From NCBI RefSeq assembly GCF_011839805.1, contig NZ_VWPY01000016.1:1-64000 (forward strand): a stretch of 64,000 nucleotides of DNA, read 5' to 3'. The position numbers and the translations under genes were made by a program. Positions within the stretch are counted from its first letter, which is position 1. Each line of letters opens with the position of its first letter. The notes beneath the pieces are model-generated. The model worked only from the letters and a program-made list of their open reading frames with translations, had not been told where the DNA came from and did not search any database. The stretch comes from Kineococcus rubinsiae. GTDB lineage: Bacteria; Actinomycetota; Actinomycetes; Actinomycetales; Kineococcaceae. Shown here piece by piece: positions 49,038 through 57,990 of this stretch.

Positions 49038-50336
49038 TTCGACCCCGCCGCGCTGCCCGCACCCGACACCCTCCCGGGTGCTCGGGACGCCGCGCTGGTC
49101 GACCTTCTGATCACCCTCGACCGCGAACGTTCCCGGATGGACGCCCTCGGTCTGCACGCCGTGGAGGAGCTGCGCCGGCGCCGGGTCGCGGAGCACTCCG
49201 GCCTGGCCGCCGCCGACATCAGTTCGGCCGAGGCGGTTCGGCTCACGGGAGAGCAGGTCCTCGCCTCGGAACTCTGCGCGGCGTTGCGCATCGGGCACGG
49301 CACCGCCCACCACCGCATCACCCAGGCCAAGACCCTGACCGAGGACCTGCCGGCCACCCTGGACGCCTACACGGCCGGCGATGTCCACCACGGCCACGTG
49401 TCCGCGATGCAGGACGCGGCTGCCCTGCTCACCGCCCCTGTCGTGGCCCCCGGCGGCAACGAAGGTGAACCCCTGTACTCCGGTGACGCCCTGCGTGTGG
49501 CGCGGGCGGAGCTGGAGAAGAGCTGCCTGGACGGGGTCAGCCGCCTCAGCCGCGCCCAGCTCACCCGACGCCTCACCCGCAAGCTGCAGTCGCTGGCCGC
49601 AGGGCACACCCGTCGCACGAAGGCCACGCGTGATGAGGCCCGGTTCGTGCGGATCGAGCCCTGCGACGACGGGGTTACGGCACACCTCACCGGGCTGCTC
49701 CCACTCGCCGAGGCGTTGCGGCTCGACGCGTTCCTGACGGGCTGCGCGGACGCCACCAACCCCGAGAACCCGCGCGGGGTGGACGCCGACGGTCGCTCCC
49801 ACGCCGCCCGCCGGGTCGACGCCCTGCTCGACCTGCACGCCGGCAGCGGTACCTCGCCGTCCGTGCAGGTCCACGTCACCGTCGCCGCGACCACGCTGCT
49901 CGGCCTGGACGACGAACCCGGCGAGGTCGTCACCCCCACTCTCGCGCTCAGCGTTCCCGCGGAGGTCGCCCGCGACCTCGCCGCCTGCGGGACCTGGCGG
50001 CGGATCCTCGCCTACCCGGTCGGGACGGTGTTCGACGTCGGAACCCGCACTTACAAGCCGTCAGCGGCAACTGCCCGCCGGGTTCGAGCCCGAGACTCGA
50101 CGTGCATCTTCCCGGGCTGCACCCGACCGGCGCAGAACTGCGACCTCGACCACGTCGTCCCCTACGCGCAAGGCGGGGAAAGCACCGCCGAGAACCTGGC
50201 CCCGGAGTGTCGGCACCACCACCGCCTCAAGACCCACACCCGCTGGCAGGTCACACCCCTGCCCACGCGCGGCTGGCGGTGGACCTCACCCACCGGTCAC
50301 ACCTACGACACGAGCACCGACCCGCCGCCGTACTGA
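49035..50336 (+). CDS. DUF222 and HNH endonuclease domain protein
   Basis: This 433-residue protein has an N-terminal DUF222 domain (helical, residues about 15-300) and a C-terminal HNH nuclease domain with zinc-binding Cys residues: STCIFPGCTRPAQNCDLDHV, VPYAQGGESTAENLAPECRH, then HHRLKTH. Such proteins occur in many copies per genome in actinobacteria, often with hypervariable regions, and may be parts of mobile introns or nicking elements. Their biological role is not established. Here the HNH catalytic His-Asn-His order is intact. A leaderless -10 box precedes the start. Confidence 0.92.
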   Translation: MFDPAALPAPDTLPGARDAALVDLLITLDRERSRMDALGLHAVEELRRRRVAEHSGLAAADISSAEAVRLTGEQVLASELCAALRIGHGTAHHRITQAKTLTEDLPATLDAYTAGDVHHGHVSAMQDAAALLTAPVVAPGGNEGEPLYSGDALRVARAELEKSCLDGVSRLSRAQLTRRLTRKLQSLAAGHTRRTKATRDEARFVRIEPCDDGVTAHLTGLLPLAEALRLDAFLTGCADATNPENPRGVDADGRSHAARRVDALLDLHAGSGTSPSVQVHVTVAATTLLGLDDEPGEVVTPTLALSVPAEVARDLAACGTWRRILAYPVGTVFDVGTRTYKPSAATARRVRARDSTCIFPGCTRPAQNCDLDHVVPYAQGGESTAENLAPECRHHHRLKTHTRWQVTPLPTRGWRWTSPTGHTYDTSTDPPPY

Positions 50337-50340
50337 TGCG

Positions 50341-51072
50341 TCACCACGGGACGACGCCGGCGTCCTCGAAGAACCCTCCCGTCGGACCGCCGTCGGGCAG
50401 GGTGGCCAGGCGGATCGCGGTCGCCGCGCCCTGCTGCGGGCTGCGCACGCCCCGGAACCCGTTGAGGTCGGTGGCCACGAAACCCGGGCAGGCGCAGTTG
50501 ATGAGGATGTTCGTCCCCGCCAGCTCCTTCACGTACTGCAGCGTGACCGCGTTGAGGAACGTCTTCGACGGGGCGTAGGCGACGGCGACGGGGCCGGTGG
50601 TGGTCTCGCCGCCCGGGCCGGACTGCCGGGTCAGGGAGCCGACGCCGCTGGAGACGTTCACGATGCGCGGGGACGGCGCGCGCCGCAGCAGCGGCAGCAG
50701 GGCGTTGGTGACCCGGACGACGCCGATGACGTTGGTCTCCACGACGGTGCGGATGACGTCCAGGTCCGCGGTGCTCGGCTGCTGCGCAGGGCCACCGGTG
50801 ATGCCGGCGTTGTTGACCAGCGCGTCGAGGCGGCCGTAGCGCTCAGCGATCAGCTCCGCGGCCGCGGTGACGCTCGCGTCGTCGGTGACGTCCATCGGGA
50901 CGCCGAACGCGTCGACGCCCGCCTCGCGCAGCCCGGCGACGGCCTCCTCGCGCCGCGCCTCGTCCCGCGCGCCGACCCCGACGCGGTAGCCCAGCGCACC
51001 CAGTCCCGCCGCGATCTCGTAGCCGATGCCCTTGTTCGCCCCGGTGACCAGGGCCGTCCTCTTCTCGTCCAT
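50341..51072 (-). CDS. SDR family oxidoreductase
   Basis: This 243-residue classical SDR has TGANKGIG (about 10-17), VNNAGITGG, NVSSGVGS with the catalytic Ser, YAPSK as the Tyr/Lys pair and a carbonyl-reductase-like C-terminus (INCACPGFVATDLNGFRG). TGANKGIG and the CPGxVxTD pattern are typical of carbonyl reductase/CBR1-like SDRs. It is divergent from a LysR regulator, which probably controls it through the inverted repeat at 51125-51149. The GTG/ATG region gives a clean start at ATG 51072. Confidence 0.88.
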   Translation of the reverse strand: MDEKRTALVTGANKGIGYEIAAGLGALGYRVGVGARDEARREEAVAGLREAGVDAFGVPMDVTDDASVTAAAELIAERYGRLDALVNNAGITGGPAQQPSTADLDVIRTVVETNVIGVVRVTNALLPLLRRAPSPRIVNVSSGVGSLTRQSGPGGETTTGPVAVAYAPSKTFLNAVTLQYVKELAGTNILINCACPGFVATDLNGFRGVRSPQQGAATAIRLATLPDGGPTGGFFEDAGVVPW

Positions 51073-51124
51073 GCTCCGAGGGTGCGGGCCGGCGGGGGCA
51101 GCGGTCCAACACCGTCTGGGTCCT

Positions 51125-51149
51125 GACCGATACCTCCAGGGCATCGGTC
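51125..51149. promoter_or_regulatory. LysR-type binding site
   Basis: GACCGAT (51125-51131) and ATCGGTC (51143-51149) are exact inverted arms around 11 bases, which gives the T-N11-A core expected for LysR regulators. It sits between the divergent SDR and LysR genes, 29 bases before the LysR start. Confidence 0.72.
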
Positions 51150-51177
51150 CCGCCCGTGCTCCGGCTACCCTGGGCGC

Positions 51178-52029
51178 GTGGAGACCCGGGAGCTGCGCTA
51201 CTTCGTCGCCGTCGCCGAGGAGCTGCACTTCGGCCGGGCCGCAACGCGTCTGGGCATCGCCCAGCCGCCGCTGTCCCGGGCGATCAGCCAGCTGGAGCGC
51301 CGCCTGGGCGCCGTCCTGCTCGAGCGCACCAGCCGCTCGGTGCGCCTGACCGGCGCTGGCGCTGTCCTGCTGCACGAGGCCCGGGCCGCGCTGGACGCGG
51401 TCGAGGCCGCCGAGCACCGCACCCGCCGCGCCGCCGCCGCGACCGCCGGCGGTGGGCCCGCCGTCGTGCTGGCCACCAAGGCCGGCGCCTCCGGCGAACT
51501 GCTGGCCAAGCTGCTCGACGCGTTCGCGGCCGAGCCCGGGGCGGTCCCCGTCGACGTGCTGCTCTGCGGTCCCGGGCAGCAGGGACGGCTGCTGCGCAGC
51601 GGCCGGGCCGACGTGGCGCTCCTGCACCGCCCCTTCGACGACACGACCGGTCTGGACACCGAGGAGCTGCTCACGGAGGGGCAGGTCGTGGTCCTGCCTG
51701 CCGGGCACGAGCTCACCCTCCGCGCCAGCGTGCACCTCGCCGACCTGACGGACGTCCCCGACCTGCCCCCGCCGCGCTGGCCCCTCCCGGACGGCACGTA
51801 CCCGCCGGGACCCGGCCCCGAGGTCCTGGACCACACCCAGCTGCTCCAGCTCGTCTCCCTGGGCCGCACGCTCGTGGTGCTCCCCGAGTCCGTCCGGGCG
51901 CAGCTGCGCGAGGGCCTTGTCGCCGTCCCGGTCGTGGACGCGCCCGCCGTCACGACGGTGATCGCCTGGCCCCCGCACAGCCGGTCGCGGGCCGTCGCCG
52001 ACCTGGTGCGCACCGCCGTCCGCCTCTGA
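51178..52029 (+). CDS. LysR family transcriptional regulator
   Basis: This 283-residue regulator has an N-terminal winged helix (LRYFVAVAEELHFGRAATRL, then GIAQPPLSRAISQLERRLG) and a LysR substrate-binding domain with two lobes. The substrate domain is short and Pro-rich near DVPDLPPPRWPLPDG. It is divergent from an SDR and has a T-N11-A site in front of it. TACCCT lies six bases before GTG 51178, so the message is probably leaderless. It is expected to activate the SDR when a coinducer binds. Confidence 0.9.
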   Translation: METRELRYFVAVAEELHFGRAATRLGIAQPPLSRAISQLERRLGAVLLERTSRSVRLTGAGAVLLHEARAALDAVEAAEHRTRRAAAATAGGGPAVVLATKAGASGELLAKLLDAFAAEPGAVPVDVLLCGPGQQGRLLRSGRADVALLHRPFDDTTGLDTEELLTEGQVVVLPAGHELTLRASVHLADLTDVPDLPPPRWPLPDGTYPPGPGPEVLDHTQLLQLVSLGRTLVVLPESVRAQLREGLVAVPVVDAPAVTTVIAWPPHSRSRAVADLVRTAVRL

Positions 52030-52064
52030 GCACCGCCCCCGCAGCGGTGCACGGGGCGGCGGGG

Positions 52065-52814
52065 TCAGCGGTGGCGGCCGCTGAGGGCCGCCAGCACCTC
52101 CGGGTAGCGACCCTCGGCGACGGCGTCGCGCAGGAACCCGACGCGCCGGACCAGCACCTGCTGGGCGCCCGGGTCGCTCTGCAGCAGGCCCACCACCTCG
52201 TCGAGGAACTCCTCCAGCGGCATGGCGCTCTCCTCCTCCTGCTGGCCCATGAGCGTCGTGCGCACCGCCGGCGGCACGAGCTCGACGACCTGCACGCGGG
52301 TGTCCGCGAGCTGGACGCGCAGCGACTCCGTCCAGGAGTGGATGGCCGCCTTCGTCGCGCTGTAGGTGGGCGTCGCGGGCAGGGGGACGTAGGCGAGCCC
52401 GGACGTCACCGTCATGACCGTCGCGGCCGGCTGCGCGAGCAGGCCGGGCAGGAAGGCGTGCACGAGCCGGATCGGGCCGAGCAGGTTCACGGCGACGGTG
52501 CGCTCCGCGACCTCCAGCGACGCCGGGTCGAGCAGGTCCTCGGGCTCCATGATCCCGGCCATGGTGATGAGCGTGTCGAGCGTCGGGTGGCGCTGCGCGA
52601 GCTCGGTCACGGCCGCGGCGATGGACGCCTCGTCGGTCGTGTCGATCACGACCGTCCCGAGGCCGGGGTGGGTGACCGCGAGCTGCTCGAGTAGTTCCCG
52701 CCGGCGGCCGCCGACCACGACGGTGCTGCCCCGGGCCTGCAGGCGCAGGGCCAGGCCGAGGCCGATGCCGGAGGTGGCGCCGGGGATGAAGACGGTGCTG
52801 GAGGTGACGTCCAC
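52065..52814 (-). CDS. SDR family oxidoreductase (DltE-like)
   Basis: This 249-residue SDR has PGATSGIGLGLAL (about residues 11-23), in place of the usual TG start of the loop, LITMAGIMEPEDL in the NAG position, TVTSGLAY with the catalytic Ser and YSATK as the Tyr/Lys pair. The central AFLPGLLAQPAATVM and C-terminal ELVPPAVRTTLM segments match the DltE/YkvO-like group. It lies downstream of, and on the same strand as, an XRE regulator 119 bases away, which probably controls it. Confidence 0.86.
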   Translation of the reverse strand: MDVTSSTVFIPGATSGIGLGLALRLQARGSTVVVGGRRRELLEQLAVTHPGLGTVVIDTTDEASIAAAVTELAQRHPTLDTLITMAGIMEPEDLLDPASLEVAERTVAVNLLGPIRLVHAFLPGLLAQPAATVMTVTSGLAYVPLPATPTYSATKAAIHSWTESLRVQLADTRVQVVELVPPAVRTTLMGQQEEESAMPLEEFLDEVVGLLQSDPGAQQVLVRRVGFLRDAVAEGRYPEVLAALSGRHR

Positions 52815-52933
52815 GGGGTTCTCCCTGTTCTCCGCGGCTGCGCCGCAGGGGATGACGAGCACCGGCGCGGGCGCGCCGGCGGACCGCGCGTCCGGGCGGA
52901 CGGCGGGAAGCCTGGGTGGTGGTGATCGGCCGG

Positions 52934-53782
52934 TCAGTTCCCGGGCTGCTGCCCCACGGCGGTCAGGAACTCCAGCTGCTCGCGCGCGCCGGAACCCACC
53001 TGCGGCCGGAACACGACGAGCCGGTGGCCGGAGGCGGGGCTGGCGACGACGTCGCACTGCAGGTCCAGGGGGCCCGTCACCGAGTGCAGCAGGCGCTTGG
53101 GCGACGACGTCACGGGGGCCACCTCGTGCTCGGCCCACACCGCGCGGAACTCCGCGCTGCGCTGCAGCAGGTCGTCGACCAGGCCGGAGCCGTAGCGGTC
53201 CGTCGCGGGACGCCGGGCGAGGCCCGCGCGCAGGTCCGCGGCGTAGGTGCGGCCGAGCCGCTCGTGCTCGGCCGGGTCGTTGCTGCCGCGCGAGGAGAGG
53301 TCGGCGAACCAGCGCCAGGTGACGTTCGACCCCCACCCCGGCAGCCCCGTCCACCGGCCGAGGAGGAGTTCCGCGGCGCGGTTCTGGGCGATGACGGTCA
53401 GCAGGTCGTCGGCCACCTGCGCGGGGGTGTCGTGCAGGACGTCGAGCAGGTAGGTCAGGGCCGGGTCGACGTGCGCCCGGGGCGAGTGCGGTGCGGGCGG
53501 CTGCAGGCCGGCGAGCAGGAACAGGTGGTCGCGCTCGTCCCCGCTCAGCCGCAGCGCCCGGGCGAGGCTCGCCAGGGCCGACTCCGACGCCGTGGTGACC
53601 CGCCCCTGCTCCAGGCGCGAGTAGTAGTCGGGCGACAGGGCCGCCAGCGCCGCGACCTCCTCCCGGCGCAACCCCGGGGTCCGGCGCCGGCCGCCGCCGG
53701 GCAGCCCGGCGTCCTCGGGACGCAGCCGCTCGCGCCGCAGCCGGAGGAACTCCCCGAGACCGCCGCCGCTGGTGCCGCTCAC
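52934..53782 (-). CDS. helix-turn-helix (XRE/MmyB-like) regulator
   Basis: This 282-residue regulator has an N-terminal XRE helix-turn-helix (GEFLRLRRERLRPEDAGLPG, TPGLRREEVAALAALSPDYY then SRLEQGR) and a C-terminal PAS-like MmyB ligand domain (VIAQNRAAELLLGRWTGLPG, RWFADLSS). This two-domain layout is a large actinobacterial family that commonly neighbours and regulates SDR genes, as here. GTG 53782 has GGAGGGAGG upstream, which beats the further GTG that would add 27 Gly/Pro-rich residues. The ligand is unknown; some MmyB domains bind fatty acids. Confidence 0.9.
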   Translation of the reverse strand: MSGTSGGGLGEFLRLRRERLRPEDAGLPGGGRRRTPGLRREEVAALAALSPDYYSRLEQGRVTTASESALASLARALRLSGDERDHLFLLAGLQPPAPHSPRAHVDPALTYLLDVLHDTPAQVADDLLTVIAQNRAAELLLGRWTGLPGWGSNVTWRWFADLSSRGSNDPAEHERLGRTYAADLRAGLARRPATDRYGSGLVDDLLQRSAEFRAVWAEHEVAPVTSSPKRLLHSVTGPLDLQCDVVASPASGHRLVVFRPQVGSGAREQLEFLTAVGQQPGN

Positions 53783-53917
53783 CGGACCACCTCCCTCCGC
53801 CGTGCTCGTCGCCCCCGTCCCGGGGACGGGAACAGCTTCGCCCACGCGGGCGGGGACAGCCACGGCCCGTTCACCCTGGGAACGCCGGACCCCCCTTCGC
53901 GCGACCGGCGACGGCGC

Positions 53918-56053
53918 TCAGGCGTCGCCGGCGTCGCGGGGGACGGTGATGGTGCGCAACCACGGCGGGACGCCCTCGCGCTCACCGTCGAGCAGCAGCA
54001 CGGCGTAGGTGGCGCCGGGGTTCTCCGGCGGCGGGCGCTCGGGCCACGGGGTGTCGCCGTCGGTGGCGACGAGGACCAGGTCGACGGAGGGGCGCAGCGC
54101 GGCGGCCGCGGTGAAGCCCACGCGCAGGTCGGTGCCGCCCCCGCCGGTCAGCACGACGTCCTGGACGCGGCGCACCAGCCGGGCCCGCCCCGCCGCGGCG
54201 TCGCAGGCGATGACCTGCACGCCCGAGCCGTGGACGCGGCGCAGGACCGCGGCCGTCTCGGCGTGCACCCGCGCCAGCATCTCGTCGGTGACCGAGCCGG
54301 AGGTGTCGACGACGATCGCGGCGCGGGGCGGACGGGGCTGCCGCATCGCCGGCAGCACCACCCCCGGCGTGGAGGCCGCGCGGCGCGAGGGCCGCGCGTA
54401 GGAGTAGTCGCGCGCCCCGGCGACGGACGCGCTGACCCGGCGGGTCAGGCTCGTGAGCTCCCGCCGCCAGTCGACGACCGGAGTGAGGACCGCGCTCGCC
54501 CACCGCTCCCACCCCGCGGGCACGGAACCCCGGCTGCGGACGTGGTCGAGCACGTTGCGCGCGGTCTGCTGCCGCAGCAGCTCCGCACGACCGGCGTCGA
54601 CGCTGCCGTCGTCGTTCCCGGCCGCGTCCCGGCCGCTCGCGTCGCCCTCCCACGCCCGGCGCGGACCGCCCGCGCCGGAACCGCAGTCGTCGTACCCGGC
54701 CGGCGGGGGCGGGGGCTGCCCGGCGGCGCTGCGGTCGGTGCCCACGGCGAGGGTGGCCGACGCCTGCTCCCCGGCCGTCGTGACGACGACGAGGTAGGAG
54801 CCGTCGGCGAGCGGCCGCGCGACGTCGAGGTTCACCACCTGCGGGCCGAGGACGCGCAGGTGCCCCAGCGCTCCCGCGACGGGTTCCAGCCCGGCCGCGG
54901 GGTCGAGCAGCTCCGCGGTGCTCGTGGCGTCGAACCGCACGTCGTCGCCGACCCCGGCCAGCGCAACGGGGACCGCGTGCCCGCCGGGGAGGCGCTGCGG
55001 GCTGAGGTCGAGGTGGGGGACGCCGACGGGCAGCGCGGCCTGCAGGACCTCCTCGCCGGTGCGCACCCGCACGAGGTGGGTCCCCTCGGGAACGGCGCCG
55101 ACGGAGAACGTGAGGAACGTGGCGCTGACGGGGGTGACGTCGGCGACGGCGCCCAGGGCGCCGCCGTCGGCGGTGAGCAGGTCGACGACCGTCGCCGCCG
55201 AGAACCGGGTTCCCCGGCCCACCACGACGACCTTCTCGTGCGCGTTCCTGCGGCGCGGCAGGTGGTCCGGGCGCAGGGTGATGGTCGGGGCGGTGACCGT
55301 CAGGACGGCGCTCGCGCGGCCGTCGGCGTCGGTGAGCTCCACGGGGTGCTCGCCGGGAGGCAGCCTCGTGACCAGGTCGAAGGAGGCCGTGCGGGCGTCG
55401 TGCACGGCGACGGGGACGGGGGCACCGCCCACCGCGAGCCGCGCCCCGGCGGTGAGGAACGGCTCGCGCGTGTGCGCCACGACCCGTGCGGGAACGGCGT
55501 GGTCGTGCCGGACCGCCCCGGGCAGCAGCAGCATCGACGGCGGCGGGGCCGCCAGCCGCCGGCCCGCGGGGCTGTCGGCCAGCAGCCGGTAGATCTGCTC
55601 GGCGGTCATCCCGGCCGCGGCACCGGGGACCCGCTCCGGGTACCACGCCTTGATGGCCGGCAGCCGGACGCCCGCGCTGCGCAGGTCGTCGTTGATCGCG
55701 CAGTCGCCGGCCTGGTTGAACAGCGGGTGCAGCCCCTGGGGTTCGCCCAGGGCGTCGAACCGCTCGTGGTGGCGGCGCAGCGGGTGCCCGACCTCGTGCA
55801 GCCAGACGCCGACGACCTCGGCGACGTCGAGGGTGAGGATGAACTCGGGGTTGTAGTACATCCGCCAGCGCGGGTCGACGCCGACCGTGGGGATCGCCGT
55901 CGTGGGCACGGTCGTCACGGCGTACAGGGCGTCGCCGAGGTACGGCAGGAGCTCACCGGCCCGGGCGCGCCCGGCGGCCAGGCGCAGGGCCGCCCTCTCC
56001 TGCAACGCGTCCGCGTCCGGTGCTGCAGCCGGGCGCCCGCGCGGCGGGTTCAC
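53918..56053 (-). CDS. DUF2201 metallopeptidase-like and VWA-like domain protein
   Basis: This 711-residue protein starts with a DUF2201 putative metallopeptidase domain (LHEVGHPLRRHHER with HEVGH at 86-90). It ends with a VWA-like domain with a MIDAS motif (DTSGS, GGGGTDLRVG, LVATDGD). Between them, residues about 190-430 form several Ig/IPT-like beta repeats (SFDLVTRLPPGEHPVEL, KVVVVGRGTRFSAATVVDL, GTHLVRVRTGEE). The two outer domains usually occur directly joined, so the middle block is an unusual insertion. It overlaps its MoxR ATPase partner upstream (56050-56053), as in MoxR-VWA chaperone systems. Confidence 0.85.
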   Translation of the reverse strand: MNPPRGRPAAAPDADALQERAALRLAAGRARAGELLPYLGDALYAVTTVPTTAIPTVGVDPRWRMYYNPEFILTLDVAEVVGVWLHEVGHPLRRHHERFDALGEPQGLHPLFNQAGDCAINDDLRSAGVRLPAIKAWYPERVPGAAAGMTAEQIYRLLADSPAGRRLAAPPPSMLLLPGAVRHDHAVPARVVAHTREPFLTAGARLAVGGAPVPVAVHDARTASFDLVTRLPPGEHPVELTDADGRASAVLTVTAPTITLRPDHLPRRRNAHEKVVVVGRGTRFSAATVVDLLTADGGALGAVADVTPVSATFLTFSVGAVPEGTHLVRVRTGEEVLQAALPVGVPHLDLSPQRLPGGHAVPVALAGVGDDVRFDATSTAELLDPAAGLEPVAGALGHLRVLGPQVVNLDVARPLADGSYLVVVTTAGEQASATLAVGTDRSAAGQPPPPPAGYDDCGSGAGGPRRAWEGDASGRDAAGNDDGSVDAGRAELLRQQTARNVLDHVRSRGSVPAGWERWASAVLTPVVDWRRELTSLTRRVSASVAGARDYSYARPSRRAASTPGVVLPAMRQPRPPRAAIVVDTSGSVTDEMLARVHAETAAVLRRVHGSGVQVIACDAAAGRARLVRRVQDVVLTGGGGTDLRVGFTAAAALRPSVDLVLVATDGDTPWPERPPPENPGATYAVLLLDGEREGVPPWLRTITVPRDAGDA

Positions 56054-57183
56054 GCGTCCCGGGTCAGCAGGCCGAGCTCGGCGAGGATCGGGCCGAGGGA
56101 GGCGACGACGTCCGGCGTCGGCATGGCCCCCGTGGGCCGGTCCTGCGCCCAGCGGCGGCCGTAGGAGAACGCGATGTCGGCGCTGCGGGCGTCGGCGATC
56201 TTCGCGAGGACCCGGCCGCACGCGGTCCAGCGCTCGACGGTGTTGTTCGCGGCGGTCGCCGACCACACCGACGCCGCGACGGCGTACGTCTTGTCCGTGC
56301 GCCGGGGGTCGACGACCCACGCGTCGGGGTCGCGCAGGAGCTCCTCCGGGTCGGGCAGGTCGAGGTCGCGCACGTAGGCCAGGAACGTCCCGGCCGCGGC
56401 GACGCCGACGGTGCCCGCGACGAGCAGGGTGACCACGGTCCCGTTGGCGCCCGCGGCCTGCGCGTGCGCGAGCAGCCGCGCCGCCATGTCCCACGAACGG
56501 GGCGTGGGGAACGCCCGGCCGGCCTCCTCGGAGGAGGACGGCAGCCGCGTGACGAGTTCCGGCTTGGAGCCGAGGAACACCCCGACGAGGGTGGTGACCT
56601 GCTCCAGCCGCGCCGCGACGTCCGCCGCGTCGGCCCGCGGCACCCGCACCGCCGGCCAGCCGCTCGTGAACCCCTCGCGCACCGTCTCGGCGTCCAGGCT
56701 CCACGTCAGGTGCAGGAACCGGTTCGCGACGGGCGGCGCCAGGTCCCACCCGTCGGCGGCCACGTCCGGCGGGTTCGCGGCCGCGACCGTGCGGACCTCC
56801 GCCGGCAGCCGCAGGTCCCCGACGACACCCTCGAGGATCGGGCGCAGCAGCGCGGCCTGCGTCGCGGGCGGGGCCGTGGACACCTCGTCGTAGAACTGGA
56901 TGCCCGCCCGGCCGCCGGCGACGGCGTCGCGCAGCCGCACGGCCCACGACGGCGGCGCGAGCGCGGCGGTCCCCGTGGCGCTGTCGACGATCGGCAGCCC
57001 CGCGAAGTCGCTGGGCTCGCGGATCGAGGCGATCACCGTCTCCAGGTGGGCGTCCATGCCGTCGGCCAGCTCCCGCACCACCGACGACTTCCCCTGCCCG
57101 GGCGGCCCCCACAGGACGACCGGGACGTTGGCGAGCAGGGCGATCCCGAGGGCGTCGCAGGTGTCGGTGTGCTGCTGGCTCAC
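56050..57183 (-). CDS. MoxR family AAA+ ATPase
   Basis: This 377-residue ATPase has Walker A LWGPPGQGKSSVV (near residues 26-38), Walker B IQFYDEVSTAPP, sensor 1 VRTVAAANPP and an arginine-containing PTPRSWDMAARLL region. MoxR proteins pair with VWA-domain partners to remodel or insert metals into target complexes. Here GTG 57183 overlaps the stop of the upstream gene and its own stop overlaps the peptidase/VWA gene, giving a three-gene operon. The target complex is not indicated. Confidence 0.9.
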   Translation of the reverse strand: MSQQHTDTCDALGIALLANVPVVLWGPPGQGKSSVVRELADGMDAHLETVIASIREPSDFAGLPIVDSATGTAALAPPSWAVRLRDAVAGGRAGIQFYDEVSTAPPATQAALLRPILEGVVGDLRLPAEVRTVAAANPPDVAADGWDLAPPVANRFLHLTWSLDAETVREGFTSGWPAVRVPRADAADVAARLEQVTTLVGVFLGSKPELVTRLPSSSEEAGRAFPTPRSWDMAARLLAHAQAAGANGTVVTLLVAGTVGVAAAGTFLAYVRDLDLPDPEELLRDPDAWVVDPRRTDKTYAVAASVWSATAANNTVERWTACGRVLAKIADARSADIAFSYGRRWAQDRPTGAMPTPDVVASLGPILAELGLLTRDA

Positions 57184-57830
57184 CACCCCACTGTGCCCTG
57201 CAGCGCACCGAGCAGCGCGATGCGGTCGGGGGTGAGGGTGCCCGCGGCGTGCGCCGCCGCGACGTCGGCCGCACCGAGCCCGACTCCCGCCGCGGCCAGC
57301 ACGAGGCGCAGGTCGAGGTCGCCCCCGGGCGGGTGCGCGGCGAGGAACTCCTGCAGGTCCGCGTGCAGCAGGGCGAAGGCCAGGACCTCGGCGGGGTCGA
57401 GGTCGACGTGGTGCCCGCGCAGCACGGTCGCCGCGCGCAACCGGGCCAGCGGGTCGCCCAGCGCGACCGGGGCGCCGTCGAGGCTCGTCAGCCGGACGGT
57501 GGCGCCGATCGCGGCGACCTCCGCGCGGTGGCCGAGGCCGGGCAGCAGGAGGTGGCGGTGCAGGGTCACGACGACGTCGGGCCACGCGAAGGGCGGCTGC
57601 TCCGGCCCGGGGGAGGGGGCGCCGGCCGGCCGGCTGTGGGTGAGCGTGAGCGGCCGCCCGTCGGGGCGGCCGGGCCGGCGGGCGCGCCAGAGCCGGTGGA
57701 CGACGTCGGGCAGACCGCCGTGCGGCAGGGGGCGCGCGGGCGGGTCGGCCACCAGGTCGAGGGCATCCAGCCGCACCCGCTCGGGCGCCGGGCCCGGGCG
57801 GGGCCGGCGGTGACGGCGTCGGGCGGGCAC
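57180..57830 (-). CDS. hypothetical protein, first gene of the MoxR operon
   Basis: This 216-residue protein has an Arg/Pro-rich first 30 residues, a middle segment with WPDVVVTLHRHLLLPGLGHR and a helical end (AEVLAFALLHADLQEFLAA, LRLVLAAAGVGLGAADVAAA). I know of no named family; its place ahead of MoxR suggests an accessory subunit. The start GTG 57830 follows TACGCT (57842-57837, minus strand) by six bases, so this is probably the leaderless first gene of the operon. Codon use fits its neighbours. Confidence 0.7.
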   Translation of the reverse strand: MPARRRHRRPRPGPAPERVRLDALDLVADPPARPLPHGGLPDVVHRLWRARRPGRPDGRPLTLTHSRPAGAPSPGPEQPPFAWPDVVVTLHRHLLLPGLGHRAEVAAIGATVRLTSLDGAPVALGDPLARLRAATVLRGHHVDLDPAEVLAFALLHADLQEFLAAHPPGGDLDLRLVLAAAGVGLGAADVAAAHAAGTLTPDRIALLGALQGTVGW

Positions 57831-57990
57831 CGGCCGAGCGTAGGCAGGGCCTCCGGCGCGCGCGCCCGGAGCCCGGGTCGCCCCGTCTCCGGTGCCGGTC
57901 CGGGGGGTTGCCCGAGGGTGGGGACAGGGCCGCGGCCCGGCGGTTACTGTCTCGACGTCCGCGCCCGCGGCCGAGAGCGAGGAGCCGCCG

